From Alphaproteobacteria bacterium (GTDB lineage Bacteria; Pseudomonadota; Alphaproteobacteria; Micavibrionales; Micavibrionaceae): a DNA stretch of 64,000 nucleotides. The notes below the pieces were generated by a model. That model was not told the origin of the DNA and did no database searches. It was given only the letters and a program-made list of their open reading frames with translations. The translations under genes were made by a program, and so were the position numbers. Positions 36,938-45,564 of the stretch are shown in pieces (the first letter of the stretch is position 1; each line of letters starts with the position of its first letter). The stretch lies in contig JABAZY010000017.1 in the NCBI GenBank assembly GCA_018608245.1, forward strand, positions 30,582-94,581, read 5' to 3'.

Positions 36938-38563
36938 TTAACCAAACCCGAGTCCGATGTTGGTAATGCCTAATGTATTTTGTACAGCGACAATCATTGG
37001 TCCTAAGTTAACGGCAATTGCGCCACCAATCATGTGAGTCATGCCTGCCATGGTTGAAGCTTGTGAATCACCTTCTGCAACCTTACGCATGATAAAGAAG
37101 CCACGCATTACACTGATGAGGCCGAGTATATAAACAAACTTAATAATGGCATCAACGACTGCTTGAATACGAGCTATTTCATCACCTTCTAAGCCTGCTG
37201 TATAGATCAGTTCTGATTGTACTGTTGTTACAGGATTGATAAATAAACTTGTTGTTAATGCGGTGATCATTGGGCTGAAAGCAATTAATGCGCCACCAAC
37301 TGCGAATGTGATTATTGTCCCTATGCCACCAGGTCCACGAGCGCCCTCTTGAGCAGATTTCATTAAGCGCGTAATACCGATAAAGATTAATACGCCACCA
37401 GCAATGAAGCCGAACCAGTTAATAAGAACAGTCATCGGGCCAAAGATATCGGCCATTAAACCACCTAACATAGCATCCAAACCACCACCACCTGCAGCAG
37501 GGCCACCAGTAAAGAAGCTAATAATACTGCCTAATACACCAGTATTGGTGTGAACTGGAACAAAGCCAGCAACTGTGTTGTAAATAACACTCATCATCGT
37601 TGGTAGGGCGAATAATGCTCCTGCAACTAACAGACGTGATACACCTTCCCAAACGGTTACTTGGTCTGGCTTGAGAACGTGTTCTTGTACTTTTAATAAG
37701 CCCCAAATTGCGACAAAGATACCACAAATATAAGCGAAAGATTTAACCAATAGTGGGAAAGAGAGTGTACCGCCCCACATGCGACAGATAACACCGCCTA
37801 ATGAATTTGAGAATAAATTAACAGGACAAGCACCACCTTCGCTTGATAGACCTAACATGTTAGCGCCCATGACACCTAAACCCATACCTGCTGTATCACC
37901 ATCATCAGCAACTGTGGTGAACACAACTTCAAAAATGAATGGGATAGTTAGGAAAGCACCAGAGATTAATGCACGGATAACAGATTCTTTAAGAGCTACT
38001 TGACCGCTTGTTTCAACGTGCGCTTTTAGTTTTAAAAGAGCTGCAATACCTGCGACTATTCCAAGCAAATAAGATACGCCTGTGGCCAGCCCTGGTAATG
38101 TTGAAAGAGATGTTCCTATATTTCCAAAAATAGCATTCATAGAAAAAGGAATTCTTGCTAATGCATTTCCTGCTTCTGATAGAACATTACTGTCTTGCTC
38201 TCTAAAACCAATACCATCTACTGGATTGATTGTATTTTGGAATACGTCATACATTGTTGGGAGTGCGAGCAATGCCCCACTAATTAAAAGGTTGATGACT
38301 GGGATTTTTAGTTCGACACTTGTAGGTGCTTCAACATGCGCCTTTAATTTAACTAATCCAATAGAACCGAAGATAGTAGCGAGAATGTAACCACCACCCG
38401 TTACGATTCCGGGAAGAGAAGCAGCAGAAGTTCCCGCATTATCAACGAGGTCGGTGACATCTTGTGCAAGCGGGCTATCCGCGCCAATAATCATTGCTAT
38501 CGCAAAATTAAACAATAATGCTGAGTATATTAGAACCTTATGGCTGTATTTATTATTTTTCAT
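36938..38563 (-). CDS. Membrane protein with five tandem IcmD/DotP-like repeats
   Basis: A 541-residue protein. An N-terminal hydrophobic segment (about residues 9-33, ending SPLAQ) looks like a signal peptide. Five repeated hairpins follow at about 50-110, 157-217, 268-331, 377-440 and 468-531. Each has a membrane helix, a short basic link (LKLKAHVE in the first two, KVQEHV in the third, diverged in the last two) and a second helix rich in GAL and P ending near a VxxNT/TT motif. This hairpin resembles IcmD/DotP and IcmC/DotE of the Dot/Icm type IVB secretion system, which carry one copy. The start has a GAGGGTGG sequence just upstream. No other secretion genes are in the window. The function is inferred from resemblance only. 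Confidence 0.75.
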   Translation of the reverse strand: MKNNKYSHKVLIYSALLFNFAIAMIIGADSPLAQDVTDLVDNAGTSAASLPGIVTGGGYILATIFGSIGLVKLKAHVEAPTSVELKIPVINLLISGALLALPTMYDVFQNTINPVDGIGFREQDSNVLSEAGNALARIPFSMNAIFGNIGTSLSTLPGLATGVSYLLGIVAGIAALLKLKAHVETSGQVALKESVIRALISGAFLTIPFIFEVVFTTVADDGDTAGMGLGVMGANMLGLSSEGGACPVNLFSNSLGGVICRMWGGTLSFPLLVKSFAYICGIFVAIWGLLKVQEHVLKPDQVTVWEGVSRLLVAGALFALPTMMSVIYNTVAGFVPVHTNTGVLGSIISFFTGGPAAGGGGLDAMLGGLMADIFGPMTVLINWFGFIAGGVLIFIGITRLMKSAQEGARGPGGIGTIITFAVGGALIAFSPMITALTTSLFINPVTTVQSELIYTAGLEGDEIARIQAVVDAIIKFVYILGLISVMRGFFIMRKVAEGDSQASTMAGMTHMIGGAIAVNLGPMIVAVQNTLGITNIGLGFG

Positions 38564-38730
38564 TCCACCCTCTGCCTGTATTACTATTACATTAATACTA
38601 TACCACAGTGGGTTAGCAGAATAAAAATTTCGCCACGCTCACTATGGTTATATGAATGTATCTCAAGTTATTATTTTAAGTGAAATTGATTAATAATCTA
38701 TAAATATCAATAGATTAGATAAATTTATGC

Positions 38731-39351
38731 TTAAGAGACAGGTGCATCCACTTTTACAGGTAAATCTGCTGCAATAGGTTCGTCATTCAGCATCTCGATC
38801 ATACCGCCGGGTTGTACAGAGAAATTGGCGATAAATAGAGCATTTGCGTAGTATACAACCGCATCACAGAGCCAGTTTCCAGCATCATCCTTACCTTCGT
38901 AAGTGGCAGGGCGAATTGTTCCTTCGATCACCATTTTGGTTTTATCATCTAATTCTTTAGGCACATAAGTGTCTTCCATGCTTTCAGCAATCAAAAATGG
39001 TCCTGCTTCTCCACGAACGAAGAAACAGAAGAATTTTAAGTACTCAAGCACGTTTTCTTCAGTGATTTTGATAGGTGCTTGCGCATTAACTTCATGAATA
39101 GGCGGAGATGTTCCATTTAGCCAAAAAAGGTTACCTTGATCGGTCAAATAGTAAATAAATAGGTTTTTAGGCGACCATGCGGGGTCTTTTACGCGAATAA
39201 GCGCTACTTGATCATAAAAAGGCAGAGGTCTCCAATCCACGTATGTTGTGCTTGAATTAACGTGATATTTATCACCGATTGGGTTAATTTGGTCTAGAAA
39301 CCCTGCTAGTTCTTCGCCTTGAACGGGATTCCAGTTATCATCCATATACAT
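38731..39351 (-). CDS. Conserved-looking hypothetical protein, 206 residues
   Basis: A soluble protein without signal peptide or membrane helix, rich in aromatic residues. Notable segments are PFYDQVALIRVKDP, LFIYYLTDQGNLFWLNGTSPPIH and YLKFFCFFVRGEAGPFLI. The fold is likely alpha/beta. No family is recognised. It lies upstream of the IcmD-like gene on the same strand with a 167-bp gap, and divergent from rpmH. Start at ATG 39351 (or 39345). Confidence 0.7.
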   Translation of the reverse strand: MYMDDNWNPVQGEELAGFLDQINPIGDKYHVNSSTTYVDWRPLPFYDQVALIRVKDPAWSPKNLFIYYLTDQGNLFWLNGTSPPIHEVNAQAPIKITEENVLEYLKFFCFFVRGEAGPFLIAESMEDTYVPKELDDKTKMVIEGTIRPATYEGKDDAGNWLCDAVVYYANALFIANFSVQPGGMIEMLNDEPIAADLPVKVDAPVS

Positions 39352-39463
39352 TTTAAGTCATGACCTCTTGTGTTAAATATGTGTAAATGCTTGTTTTTTA
39401 GGCATTTGAACCAACCCATATTGCCATTTTTCAATAATTTCGCAAGTTATTTCATAAGTAAAA

Positions 39464-39492
39464 TTGACAAAAAACTTTTTCGTCTGTATAAA
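39464..39492 (+). promoter_or_regulatory. Sigma70-type promoter of rpmH
   Basis: -35 TTGACA (39464-39469), a 17-bp spacer, then -10 TATAAA (39487-39492). It is nearly consensus and about 48 bp ahead of the rpmH start, which fits strong expression of a ribosomal protein operon. Confidence 0.8.
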
Positions 39493-39539
39493 ACCTCTCA
39501 GAATACACAATAACTAATAGATAGAGAGCGGAGAGCGTC

Positions 39540-39674
39540 ATGAAACGTACCTTTCAACCAAGTAACCTAGTTCGCGCCCGTAGACACGGATTTCGTTCAC
39601 GTATGGCCACAAAAAACGGTCGTCGTGTGATTTCGGCACGCCGTGCTAAAGGACGTAAGCGCTTAAGCGCTTAA
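39540..39674 (+). CDS. rpmH: 50S ribosomal protein L34
   Basis: A 44-residue, very basic protein beginning MKRTFQPSN and ending KGRKRLSA, the standard L34 form. GGAG lies upstream at normal spacing. It heads the rpmH-rnpA-yidD-yidC-engB cluster. Its last codons and stop form an 18-bp perfect palindrome (39656-39673). Confidence 0.97.
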   Translation: MKRTFQPSNLVRARRHGFRSRMATKNGRRVISARRAKGRKRLSA

Positions 39675-39710
39675 GTTGCACTATAAGCGGGCTTAAGATA
39701 GCCTGAATAT

Positions 39711-40106
39711 ATGAAAGCCCTAAAAACAGAGATTAAAACATTGGACCGCTTGAAAAAGCGGTCTGATTTTTTGTATGTACAGCATAATGGCGTTAAATGG
39801 GTACCAAAGGGCTTCATTGTTCAATTAGCAACGCGTGAGGTATCAGAAAAGGCCCCTAAGACAGGTTTACGTTATGGATTAACCGTTACAAAGCGCGTTA
39901 GTAAGTTAGCTGTGGTACGTAATCGCATTAAAAGACGTCTAAAAGCTGTGGCTTGTGATGTTTTGCCCAATTATAGCGACAATAATATTGATATTGTGTT
40001 GATTGGACGTACTACTACATTAGAAAAAGACTACGAAACGCTCAAAAATGACCTTATTTGGTCGTTAAAACGGCTTGATATTAAGATAAATGCGAAAAAA
40101 CCATGA
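39711..40106 (+). CDS. rnpA: Ribonuclease P protein component
   Basis: The basic protein subunit that helps RNase P RNA cut the 5' leader of pre-tRNAs. The RNR motif is intact (RNRIKRRLKA), preceded by the FxV/FxL core. Its 131 residues and its position 36 bp after rpmH are standard. It overlaps yidD by 4 nt. Confidence 0.95.
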   Translation: MKALKTEIKTLDRLKKRSDFLYVQHNGVKWVPKGFIVQLATREVSEKAPKTGLRYGLTVTKRVSKLAVVRNRIKRRLKAVACDVLPNYSDNNIDIVLIGRTTTLEKDYETLKNDLIWSLKRLDIKINAKKP

Positions 40107-40336
40107 TAAAATCTATTATAATTGCCTTTATTAAGGGCTATAGGTTCATTTTATCCCCTTTTTTAGGACAAAACTGCCGTTTCTACCCTACTTGTTCGGC
40201 TTATTCTATCGAAGCATTTGAGAAGCATGGTGTTTTTAAAGGGGTTTATTTAAGCATTAAACGCATTCTAAAATGCCACCCTTGGTATAAGGGTGAGATG
40301 GTCGATCCTGTTCCTACAAAAGAGCATAAAAAATAA
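40103..40336 (+). CDS. yidD: Membrane protein insertion efficiency factor YidD
   Basis: A 77-residue YidD with the conserved YRFILSPFLGQNCRFYPTCSAY and CHPW motifs, three cysteines in the usual places and an amphipathic N-terminal helix. It assists YidC. It overlaps rnpA and lies 73 bp ahead of yidC. Confidence 0.95.
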   Translation: MIKSIIIAFIKGYRFILSPFLGQNCRFYPTCSAYSIEAFEKHGVFKGVYLSIKRILKCHPWYKGEMVDPVPTKEHKK

Positions 40337-40409
40337 AGCTTTAATCAGTCTGGGTGATTGCATGTGAGGCAGTCATCGGCTATAAACGCCCAATATTAAT
40401 AACTAAAAA

Positions 40410-42353
40410 ATGAACGAGTGTCCTATGCAGAAAAAAGATCAAATGCACCCCGATGATATGAAGAATTTAATTCTGTTTGGAATTATTTCTGTTGTCCTAT
40501 GGTTGGCCTATGATCATTTTGTCTTGAAGCCTAAAATGGAGCAAGTACGAATTGCACAAGTTGCTGCAGAGAAGCGTGCAAAAACAGAAATTAAAACACC
40601 AACTATTGTTGATTTACCACGTGCGGAAGTTGTTGCGCAAAATCAAAATAGACGCCTAAAAATTGATTCTACCGAGATTATTGGATCAATTAATTTAACG
40701 GGTGCGCGTATTGATGATGTAAGTTTGAAAAATTATTTCAAAACAATTGAGAAACGCGAAAACGTTAATATTTTATCCCCTGTTGGTACACCGCATACGC
40801 GTTATATTGAGCATGGTTGGGTTGTTGCAGATAAAAATATTAATGTACCAACATCAAAAACATCATGGCAAGTTTCTGGTAATGATGTTTTGACTGATAC
40901 AAATCCTGTGACGCTTTATTGGGATAATGGCCAAAATATTCGTTTCGAGCGTAAAATTTCGATCGATGTGCATTATGGTTTTACTGTAGAACAACGTGTG
41001 ACAAATAACGGTAGTGCATCTGTTACGCTGTTTCCTTATGGCCTTATTTCACAACGCGATATCCCAGAAAATTTTGTTGGGCGCTTTATTGTTCACGAAG
41101 GTTTAGTTGGTTATTTCAATAAAGAGCTGATTGAGAAAAGTTATAAAAAGATCAGAAAAGTTGATGGCCTTAATCAAGTAGCTGATACTGGTTGGATTGG
41201 GATCACAGAAAAAGATTGGCTTACCGCGTTAGTGCCAACACAAAATGTGGAGACAAAATATCGTCTGACTTATACAAAGAATGCGCAAAATAAATTAAAA
41301 GATAAATATCAAGTTGATATGACAGGCTTGCCTGTGGCTGTGGCACCGCAATCATCTGCATCATATAAAAGCCATGCTTTTGCGGGTGCTAAAAAATTGA
41401 ATTTGCTAAATGAGTATGAAGAAAAGTGGGGGATGCCACATTTTGATTTGGCGGTTGATTTTGGTATTTTTTATTTCCTAACACGCCCTTTCTTTGCTGT
41501 GATTAATTTCTTTTATGGATTGGTCGGAAATTTTGGGGTGGCAATTATTATGTTCACCGTTGTTTTAAGAATTTGTGTGTTCCCGCTAGCGAATACATCC
41601 TTCCGTTCATTTGCAAAAATGAAACAAATTTCACCGCAAATGGCAGAACTTAAGGTGGAGTACAAAGGGAATAAACAGAAGCTTCAGGAAGAATTAATTA
41701 AGTTATATCAAAAAGAAAAAGTGAATCCGATGGCGGGGTGCTTACCAATATTGGTGCAGATCCCAATTTTCTTTGCGTTATTTAAAGTGTTGTCGAATAC
41801 AATTGAAATGCGTCATGCGCCGTTCTTTGGGTGGATTCAAGATTTGTCTGCGCCGGACCCGACATCACTATTTAATTTATTTGGTGCTATTAGCTGGACG
41901 CCGCCATCATTTTTAATGATCGGTATTTGGCCGTGTTTGATGTTTGTGACGATGACGTTTCAGCGTAAATTATCACCACCACCGACGGATAAATTACAGG
42001 CTGATATGATGGCTTTGTTGCCGTTAATTATGACGTTTGTATTGGCAAAATTTGCGGCAGGGTTGGTTATTTACTGGACGTTTAACAATCTGTTCTCAAC
42101 CATTCAGCAATATATTATCATGCGCCGTTGTGGCGTGAAGATTGATATTATTGGTAACTTTATGCATTGGAAAAAGAAAAAAGAAGAAGAGCCAACACCG
42201 ATTGAAGGTGTCCATGTGGAAGCCGCGATGGTGGAAGAGAGTATTGAAACGGCACTCGGTGTTGATCAGGAAGATACGCCTGAAAACCACGTTAAGCAGA
42301 TTTCTAAACCAAAGCCTAAGAAGAAGAATCCGACACAGAAGAAGAAAAAATAG
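40410..42353 (+). CDS. yidC: Membrane protein insertase YidC
   Basis: Inserts membrane proteins with or without Sec. An N-terminal helix at about residues 20-35 is followed by a large periplasmic domain (to about 345), then the conserved five-helix core from NFGVAIIMFTVVLRI, with KVNPMAGCLPILVQIPIFFALF. The C-terminal tail is strongly Lys-rich (KPKPKKKNPTQKKKK), suited to ribosome contact. The start could be ATG 40425 instead of 40410, which would give the shorter N-terminus usual in the family. The stop overlaps the engB GTG by 1 nt. Confidence 0.95.
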   Translation: MNECPMQKKDQMHPDDMKNLILFGIISVVLWLAYDHFVLKPKMEQVRIAQVAAEKRAKTEIKTPTIVDLPRAEVVAQNQNRRLKIDSTEIIGSINLTGARIDDVSLKNYFKTIEKRENVNILSPVGTPHTRYIEHGWVVADKNINVPTSKTSWQVSGNDVLTDTNPVTLYWDNGQNIRFERKISIDVHYGFTVEQRVTNNGSASVTLFPYGLISQRDIPENFVGRFIVHEGLVGYFNKELIEKSYKKIRKVDGLNQVADTGWIGITEKDWLTALVPTQNVETKYRLTYTKNAQNKLKDKYQVDMTGLPVAVAPQSSASYKSHAFAGAKKLNLLNEYEEKWGMPHFDLAVDFGIFYFLTRPFFAVINFFYGLVGNFGVAIIMFTVVLRICVFPLANTSFRSFAKMKQISPQMAELKVEYKGNKQKLQEELIKLYQKEKVNPMAGCLPILVQIPIFFALFKVLSNTIEMRHAPFFGWIQDLSAPDPTSLFNLFGAISWTPPSFLMIGIWPCLMFVTMTFQRKLSPPPTDKLQADMMALLPLIMTFVLAKFAAGLVIYWTFNNLFSTIQQYIIMRRCGVKIDIIGNFMHWKKKKEEEPTPIEGVHVEAAMVEESIETALGVDQEDTPENHVKQISKPKPKKKNPTQKKKK

Positions 42354-43015
42354 TGAGTGATCTATCGACAGATATGCCCCAAGGAATGCCTGAGTACACT
42401 AAGGCACAATTAGAAAAAGGCCGTTTGCTTTTTGAGGCGGAGTGCGATTTTGTTTTGGGTGTGGCGGGATTAGATCAGCTTCCTGATTCTGATCGTACGG
42501 AAGTGGCGTTTGCGGGTCGTTCAAACGTTGGTAAATCATCATTGGTCAATACGTTGACGCGCCGTAATGCATTGGCACGTGTGTCACATACGCCGGGGCG
42601 TACACAACAACTAAACTTCTTTGATCTGGGGCATGGACAACTTTATTTGGTTGATATGCCCGGCTATGGTTACGCCAAAGTTTCCAAGAAACAACGTGCT
42701 GAGTGGGATGATTTAATCTTTACCTACCTTCAGGGGCGGGCAAATTTGCGTTGTGTTTTTATTCTGGTGGATGGGCGTCATGGATTGAAAGAAAGCGATG
42801 AGCATTTGATGACGATGCTGGATAAAGCGGCGGTGTCTTACCGTATTATCCTGACCAAATGCGATAAATCGAAGAAGGCAGAGATGGTTAAGATTAAGGA
42901 AGATTTAGCCTTATCTCTTAAAAAGCATCCCGCGGCCTATCCTGAGTTTTTAGAAACAAGTTCGGTTAAGGGTATTGGAATTAATGAGTTCCGCGCGCTA
43001 ATCGCTGATTTATAA
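42353..43015 (+). CDS. engB: Ribosome biogenesis GTP-binding protein EngB/YsxC
   Basis: A 220-residue essential GTPase for 50S assembly. G1 is GRSNVGKSS at residues 55-63, G3 DMPGYGYA, G4 TKCDK. The start is GTG, overlapping the yidC stop by one base. It ends one base before the convergent pilin-like gene. Confidence 0.95.
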   Translation: MSDLSTDMPQGMPEYTKAQLEKGRLLFEAECDFVLGVAGLDQLPDSDRTEVAFAGRSNVGKSSLVNTLTRRNALARVSHTPGRTQQLNFFDLGHGQLYLVDMPGYGYAKVSKKQRAEWDDLIFTYLQGRANLRCVFILVDGRHGLKESDEHLMTMLDKAAVSYRIILTKCDKSKKAEMVKIKEDLALSLKKHPAAYPEFLETSSVKGIGINEFRALIADL

Positions 43016-43016
43016 G

Positions 43017-43670
43017 TTAACGTGCTGCGATAATGTTGTAAAATCCATATGTTTCCACACCGTTATCTTGGACGCATAGGCTTGGCATTCCGACACATTC
43101 CGCACAATCTGAAGTTTCAAAATAAACAGGAGCTGCACTAATCGCATAAGCATAAAGACTACCTGTAGTTAGTTCGGGTATGTCGCTAGTGCCTGTGATT
43201 TTTTTATTAATATTCTCACAAATACTAATGGGAATATCTACCGCAGAAATTACGACATCATTCAGTGTTGAGGGTGTCCATTCAGTATCAATGTGATCTC
43301 CTAAATACCAGCCAGAATTACCATTAACTTGTAAAGCTTGGGAAAATTCAAATTTGTAATTCAATCCACCTCCTTGAGGGTGGTAAAGTTTATGAATATG
43401 GGGCGGGGTATCAAATCCTGCACTTGCAGGGTTGATAAAGTCTAGTTCATCAATATCGGTGCCTGTTGCAATCATTTGATCAATGATGTTTTTGGTGCTG
43501 GCGACATATTCAATTAATTCGCTGGCATAAAATTCAGCTTGTTCATCGCTTAAGTCTTGACCATCGGCTTGTTCATTTTGACTGGAGAGGGTAAGGGTAA
43601 GCGCGCCAAATAACGCAAGCGCGATTAAAACATAAATCATGGCGTTACCTGTTTGATATTTATTTCTCAT
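43017..43670 (-). CDS. Pilin-like secreted/anchored protein
   Basis: A 217-residue protein with a short basic N-terminus, a TGN motif and a single hydrophobic helix (about residues 11-29), then an extracellular-type region. It has four cysteines, paired as CxxC (SDCAEC) and spaced further along. The head-plus-helix layout matches the N-terminus of the giant protein at 2418 (KGN then helix), pointing to a shared prepilin-like export or anchoring route. It is divergent from rmuC. No family recognised. Confidence 0.65.
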   Translation of the reverse strand: MRNKYQTGNAMIYVLIALALFGALTLTLSSQNEQADGQDLSDEQAEFYASELIEYVASTKNIIDQMIATGTDIDELDFINPASAGFDTPPHIHKLYHPQGGGLNYKFEFSQALQVNGNSGWYLGDHIDTEWTPSTLNDVVISAVDIPISICENINKKITGTSDIPELTTGSLYAYAISAAPVYFETSDCAECVGMPSLCVQDNGVETYGFYNIIAAR

Positions 43671-43724
43671 AACCCTCTATAATCCTTGAATGTTAAGCCT
43701 GTTCCGTTTATCCTGCATCCTATC

Positions 43725-44990
43725 ATGGAATTAAACTTAGATTTAGAAAATTTATCAATTGAGCCAACCTCTCTGGGGATTGGTTTATTACTTGGTATGG
43801 GTATTGGTGTACTCATTGGGCTTCTTGTGTGGCTTTGGCAAAAAAGTAAGCTTCAGTCTGAAAATGCGACGTTGAAAGCATTAATGGAATCGGAACGTGC
43901 TTCATTGGAAGATCGATTTTCTATATTGGCACAGCAAACACTGCAATCTAACTCTGAGAATTTCCTGAATATTGCGCAAGAAAAGTTAAAAGCAGCGCAG
44001 GCTGATGGTAAACATGATTTAGATAAACGTACACAAGCCATTCAAGAAATGGTGAAACCAGTTGAGAAGCATTTGCTTCATTTAAATGGTGTTGTGGAGC
44101 AATTACAAGGCACAGATAAAGCCATTCGTGATGACATACAGAACTTATCACAAGCTACAGCAAGGCTGACAGGTGCGTTGAAAAACCCAGCCGCACAAGG
44201 TAAATGGGGGGAATTTGTGTTAGAGCGTTTATTGGATAACGCGAACCTGATTAAGGGGCTTCATTATAAAACCCAAGTGACGTTAGAGGGCGAAGATGGT
44301 CGCCTGCGTCCTGACGTTATTATTTCGCTTCAAGACGGGTTCAACATAATTGTAGATGCCAAAGCGCCGATCACTGATTTTATCAACCGTATGGACGATG
44401 ATATGAGTGAAGATGAATTTAACGATCATCGTAATGGTTTGGCACGGGCTGTACGTTCTCACGTAAAAGCATTAGGGGCTAAAGCGTATTGGGAGCAGTT
44501 AGAGAGTCCTGATTTTGTTGTGTTGTTCTTGCCTTCCGAAAATATTTTCTCGACGGCGTTGTCGGCTGATCCAAACATGGTTGATTTTGCGTCTGAGAAT
44601 AATGTGGTGATTGCGTCGCCTACGTTGATGATGTCGCTTTTGCGTGTTGTAGGGCTTAGCTGGCGTCAGGTTGAAATGGCGAAGAACGCGCAGGAAGTGT
44701 CTAAGTTAGGCTCAGAGCTGTTTGACCGTATCAGTAACTTTGCGACGCATTTAAGTAAGGTTGGTGGTGGTATTAACTCTGCGCTATCGGCTTATAATAA
44801 GGCGATCGGTACATTCGACACACGTATTTTAAGCAGTGCACGTAAATTAAAAGACATGCATGTGACGGATAAAACGATTGAGCCACCAACATTATTAGAA
44901 GGAGCACCCCGTACTATTGGGGTATTGGATAAAGAAGCGAGTGAAGAATTAGATGAGACTATTAAAGAAGACAAAGCCAGCTATGGTTGA
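43725..44990 (+). CDS. rmuC: DNA recombination protein RmuC
   Basis: A 421-residue RmuC from ATG 43725; a TTG at 43686 is possible but less likely. It has an N-terminal membrane helix (about residues 17-38), a coiled coil to about 150, then the nuclease-like domain with GKWGEFVLERLL, LRPDVIISL and VDAKAPI. The family limits inversions at short repeats. It overlaps def by 8 nt. Confidence 0.92.
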   Translation: MELNLDLENLSIEPTSLGIGLLLGMGIGVLIGLLVWLWQKSKLQSENATLKALMESERASLEDRFSILAQQTLQSNSENFLNIAQEKLKAAQADGKHDLDKRTQAIQEMVKPVEKHLLHLNGVVEQLQGTDKAIRDDIQNLSQATARLTGALKNPAAQGKWGEFVLERLLDNANLIKGLHYKTQVTLEGEDGRLRPDVIISLQDGFNIIVDAKAPITDFINRMDDDMSEDEFNDHRNGLARAVRSHVKALGAKAYWEQLESPDFVVLFLPSENIFSTALSADPNMVDFASENNVVIASPTLMMSLLRVVGLSWRQVEMAKNAQEVSKLGSELFDRISNFATHLSKVGGGINSALSAYNKAIGTFDTRILSSARKLKDMHVTDKTIEPPTLLEGAPRTIGVLDKEASEELDETIKEDKASYG

Positions 44991-45558
44991 TTTATACGAT
45001 ATTATTAAAGTGCCTGATCCTGTTTTAAAACAAAAGGCACAGCCAGTTCAAATCATAGATGATGAAATTCGTACCCAAATAGATACGATGATCAATACGA
45101 TGTATCATGGTGCGGGTATTGGTTTAGCCGCTAACCAAGTGAACATGTTAAACCGTATTTTTGTGATGGATTTACCTGATAATTCATGGGTTCATGGTGA
45201 TGAAAAAAATGGCATTATTCAGGTGATTAGTCAAAGCCCTAAAGGGGAGATTGAAATGGCGCCGCTTGCCATGATTAATCCTGAAGTCGTTTGGCAGTCT
45301 GAGTTACAGTCTGTTTATGAAGAGGGTTGTTTGTCTATTCCGAAGCAATATGCTGACGTTGTACGTCCTGCACAAGTGCGTGTGAAATTTTTGGATTATA
45401 ATGGTGATGATCAAGAAGAGCTTTATGACGGTCTTCATTCCCATTGTGTTCAGCATGAAATTGATCATTTGAATGGGGTTTTATTTACTGATTATTTATC
45501 ATCCCTAAAACGTAATATGATTTTGAAGCGCGCTAAAAAGACCATTAAAGAATTATAA
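44983..45558 (+). CDS. def: Peptide deformylase
   Basis: Removes the formyl group from nascent N-terminal Met. All three metal-site motifs are present: GIGLAANQ (residues 45-52), EEGCLS and HEIDH. ATG 44983 is chosen because the family N-terminus (residues near DIIKVPDPVL) starts there. It forms an operon with fmt (6 bp) and truA. Confidence 0.96.
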   Translation: MVDLYDIIKVPDPVLKQKAQPVQIIDDEIRTQIDTMINTMYHGAGIGLAANQVNMLNRIFVMDLPDNSWVHGDEKNGIIQVISQSPKGEIEMAPLAMINPEVVWQSELQSVYEEGCLSIPKQYADVVRPAQVRVKFLDYNGDDQEELYDGLHSHCVQHEIDHLNGVLFTDYLSSLKRNMILKRAKKTIKEL

Positions 45559-45564
45559 AATAAA

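Noticed and set aside
39352-39463. Chromosomal origin near rpmH-rnpA
   Set aside because: No DnaA gene, no cluster of DnaA boxes and no parAB or gidAB neighbours are present.
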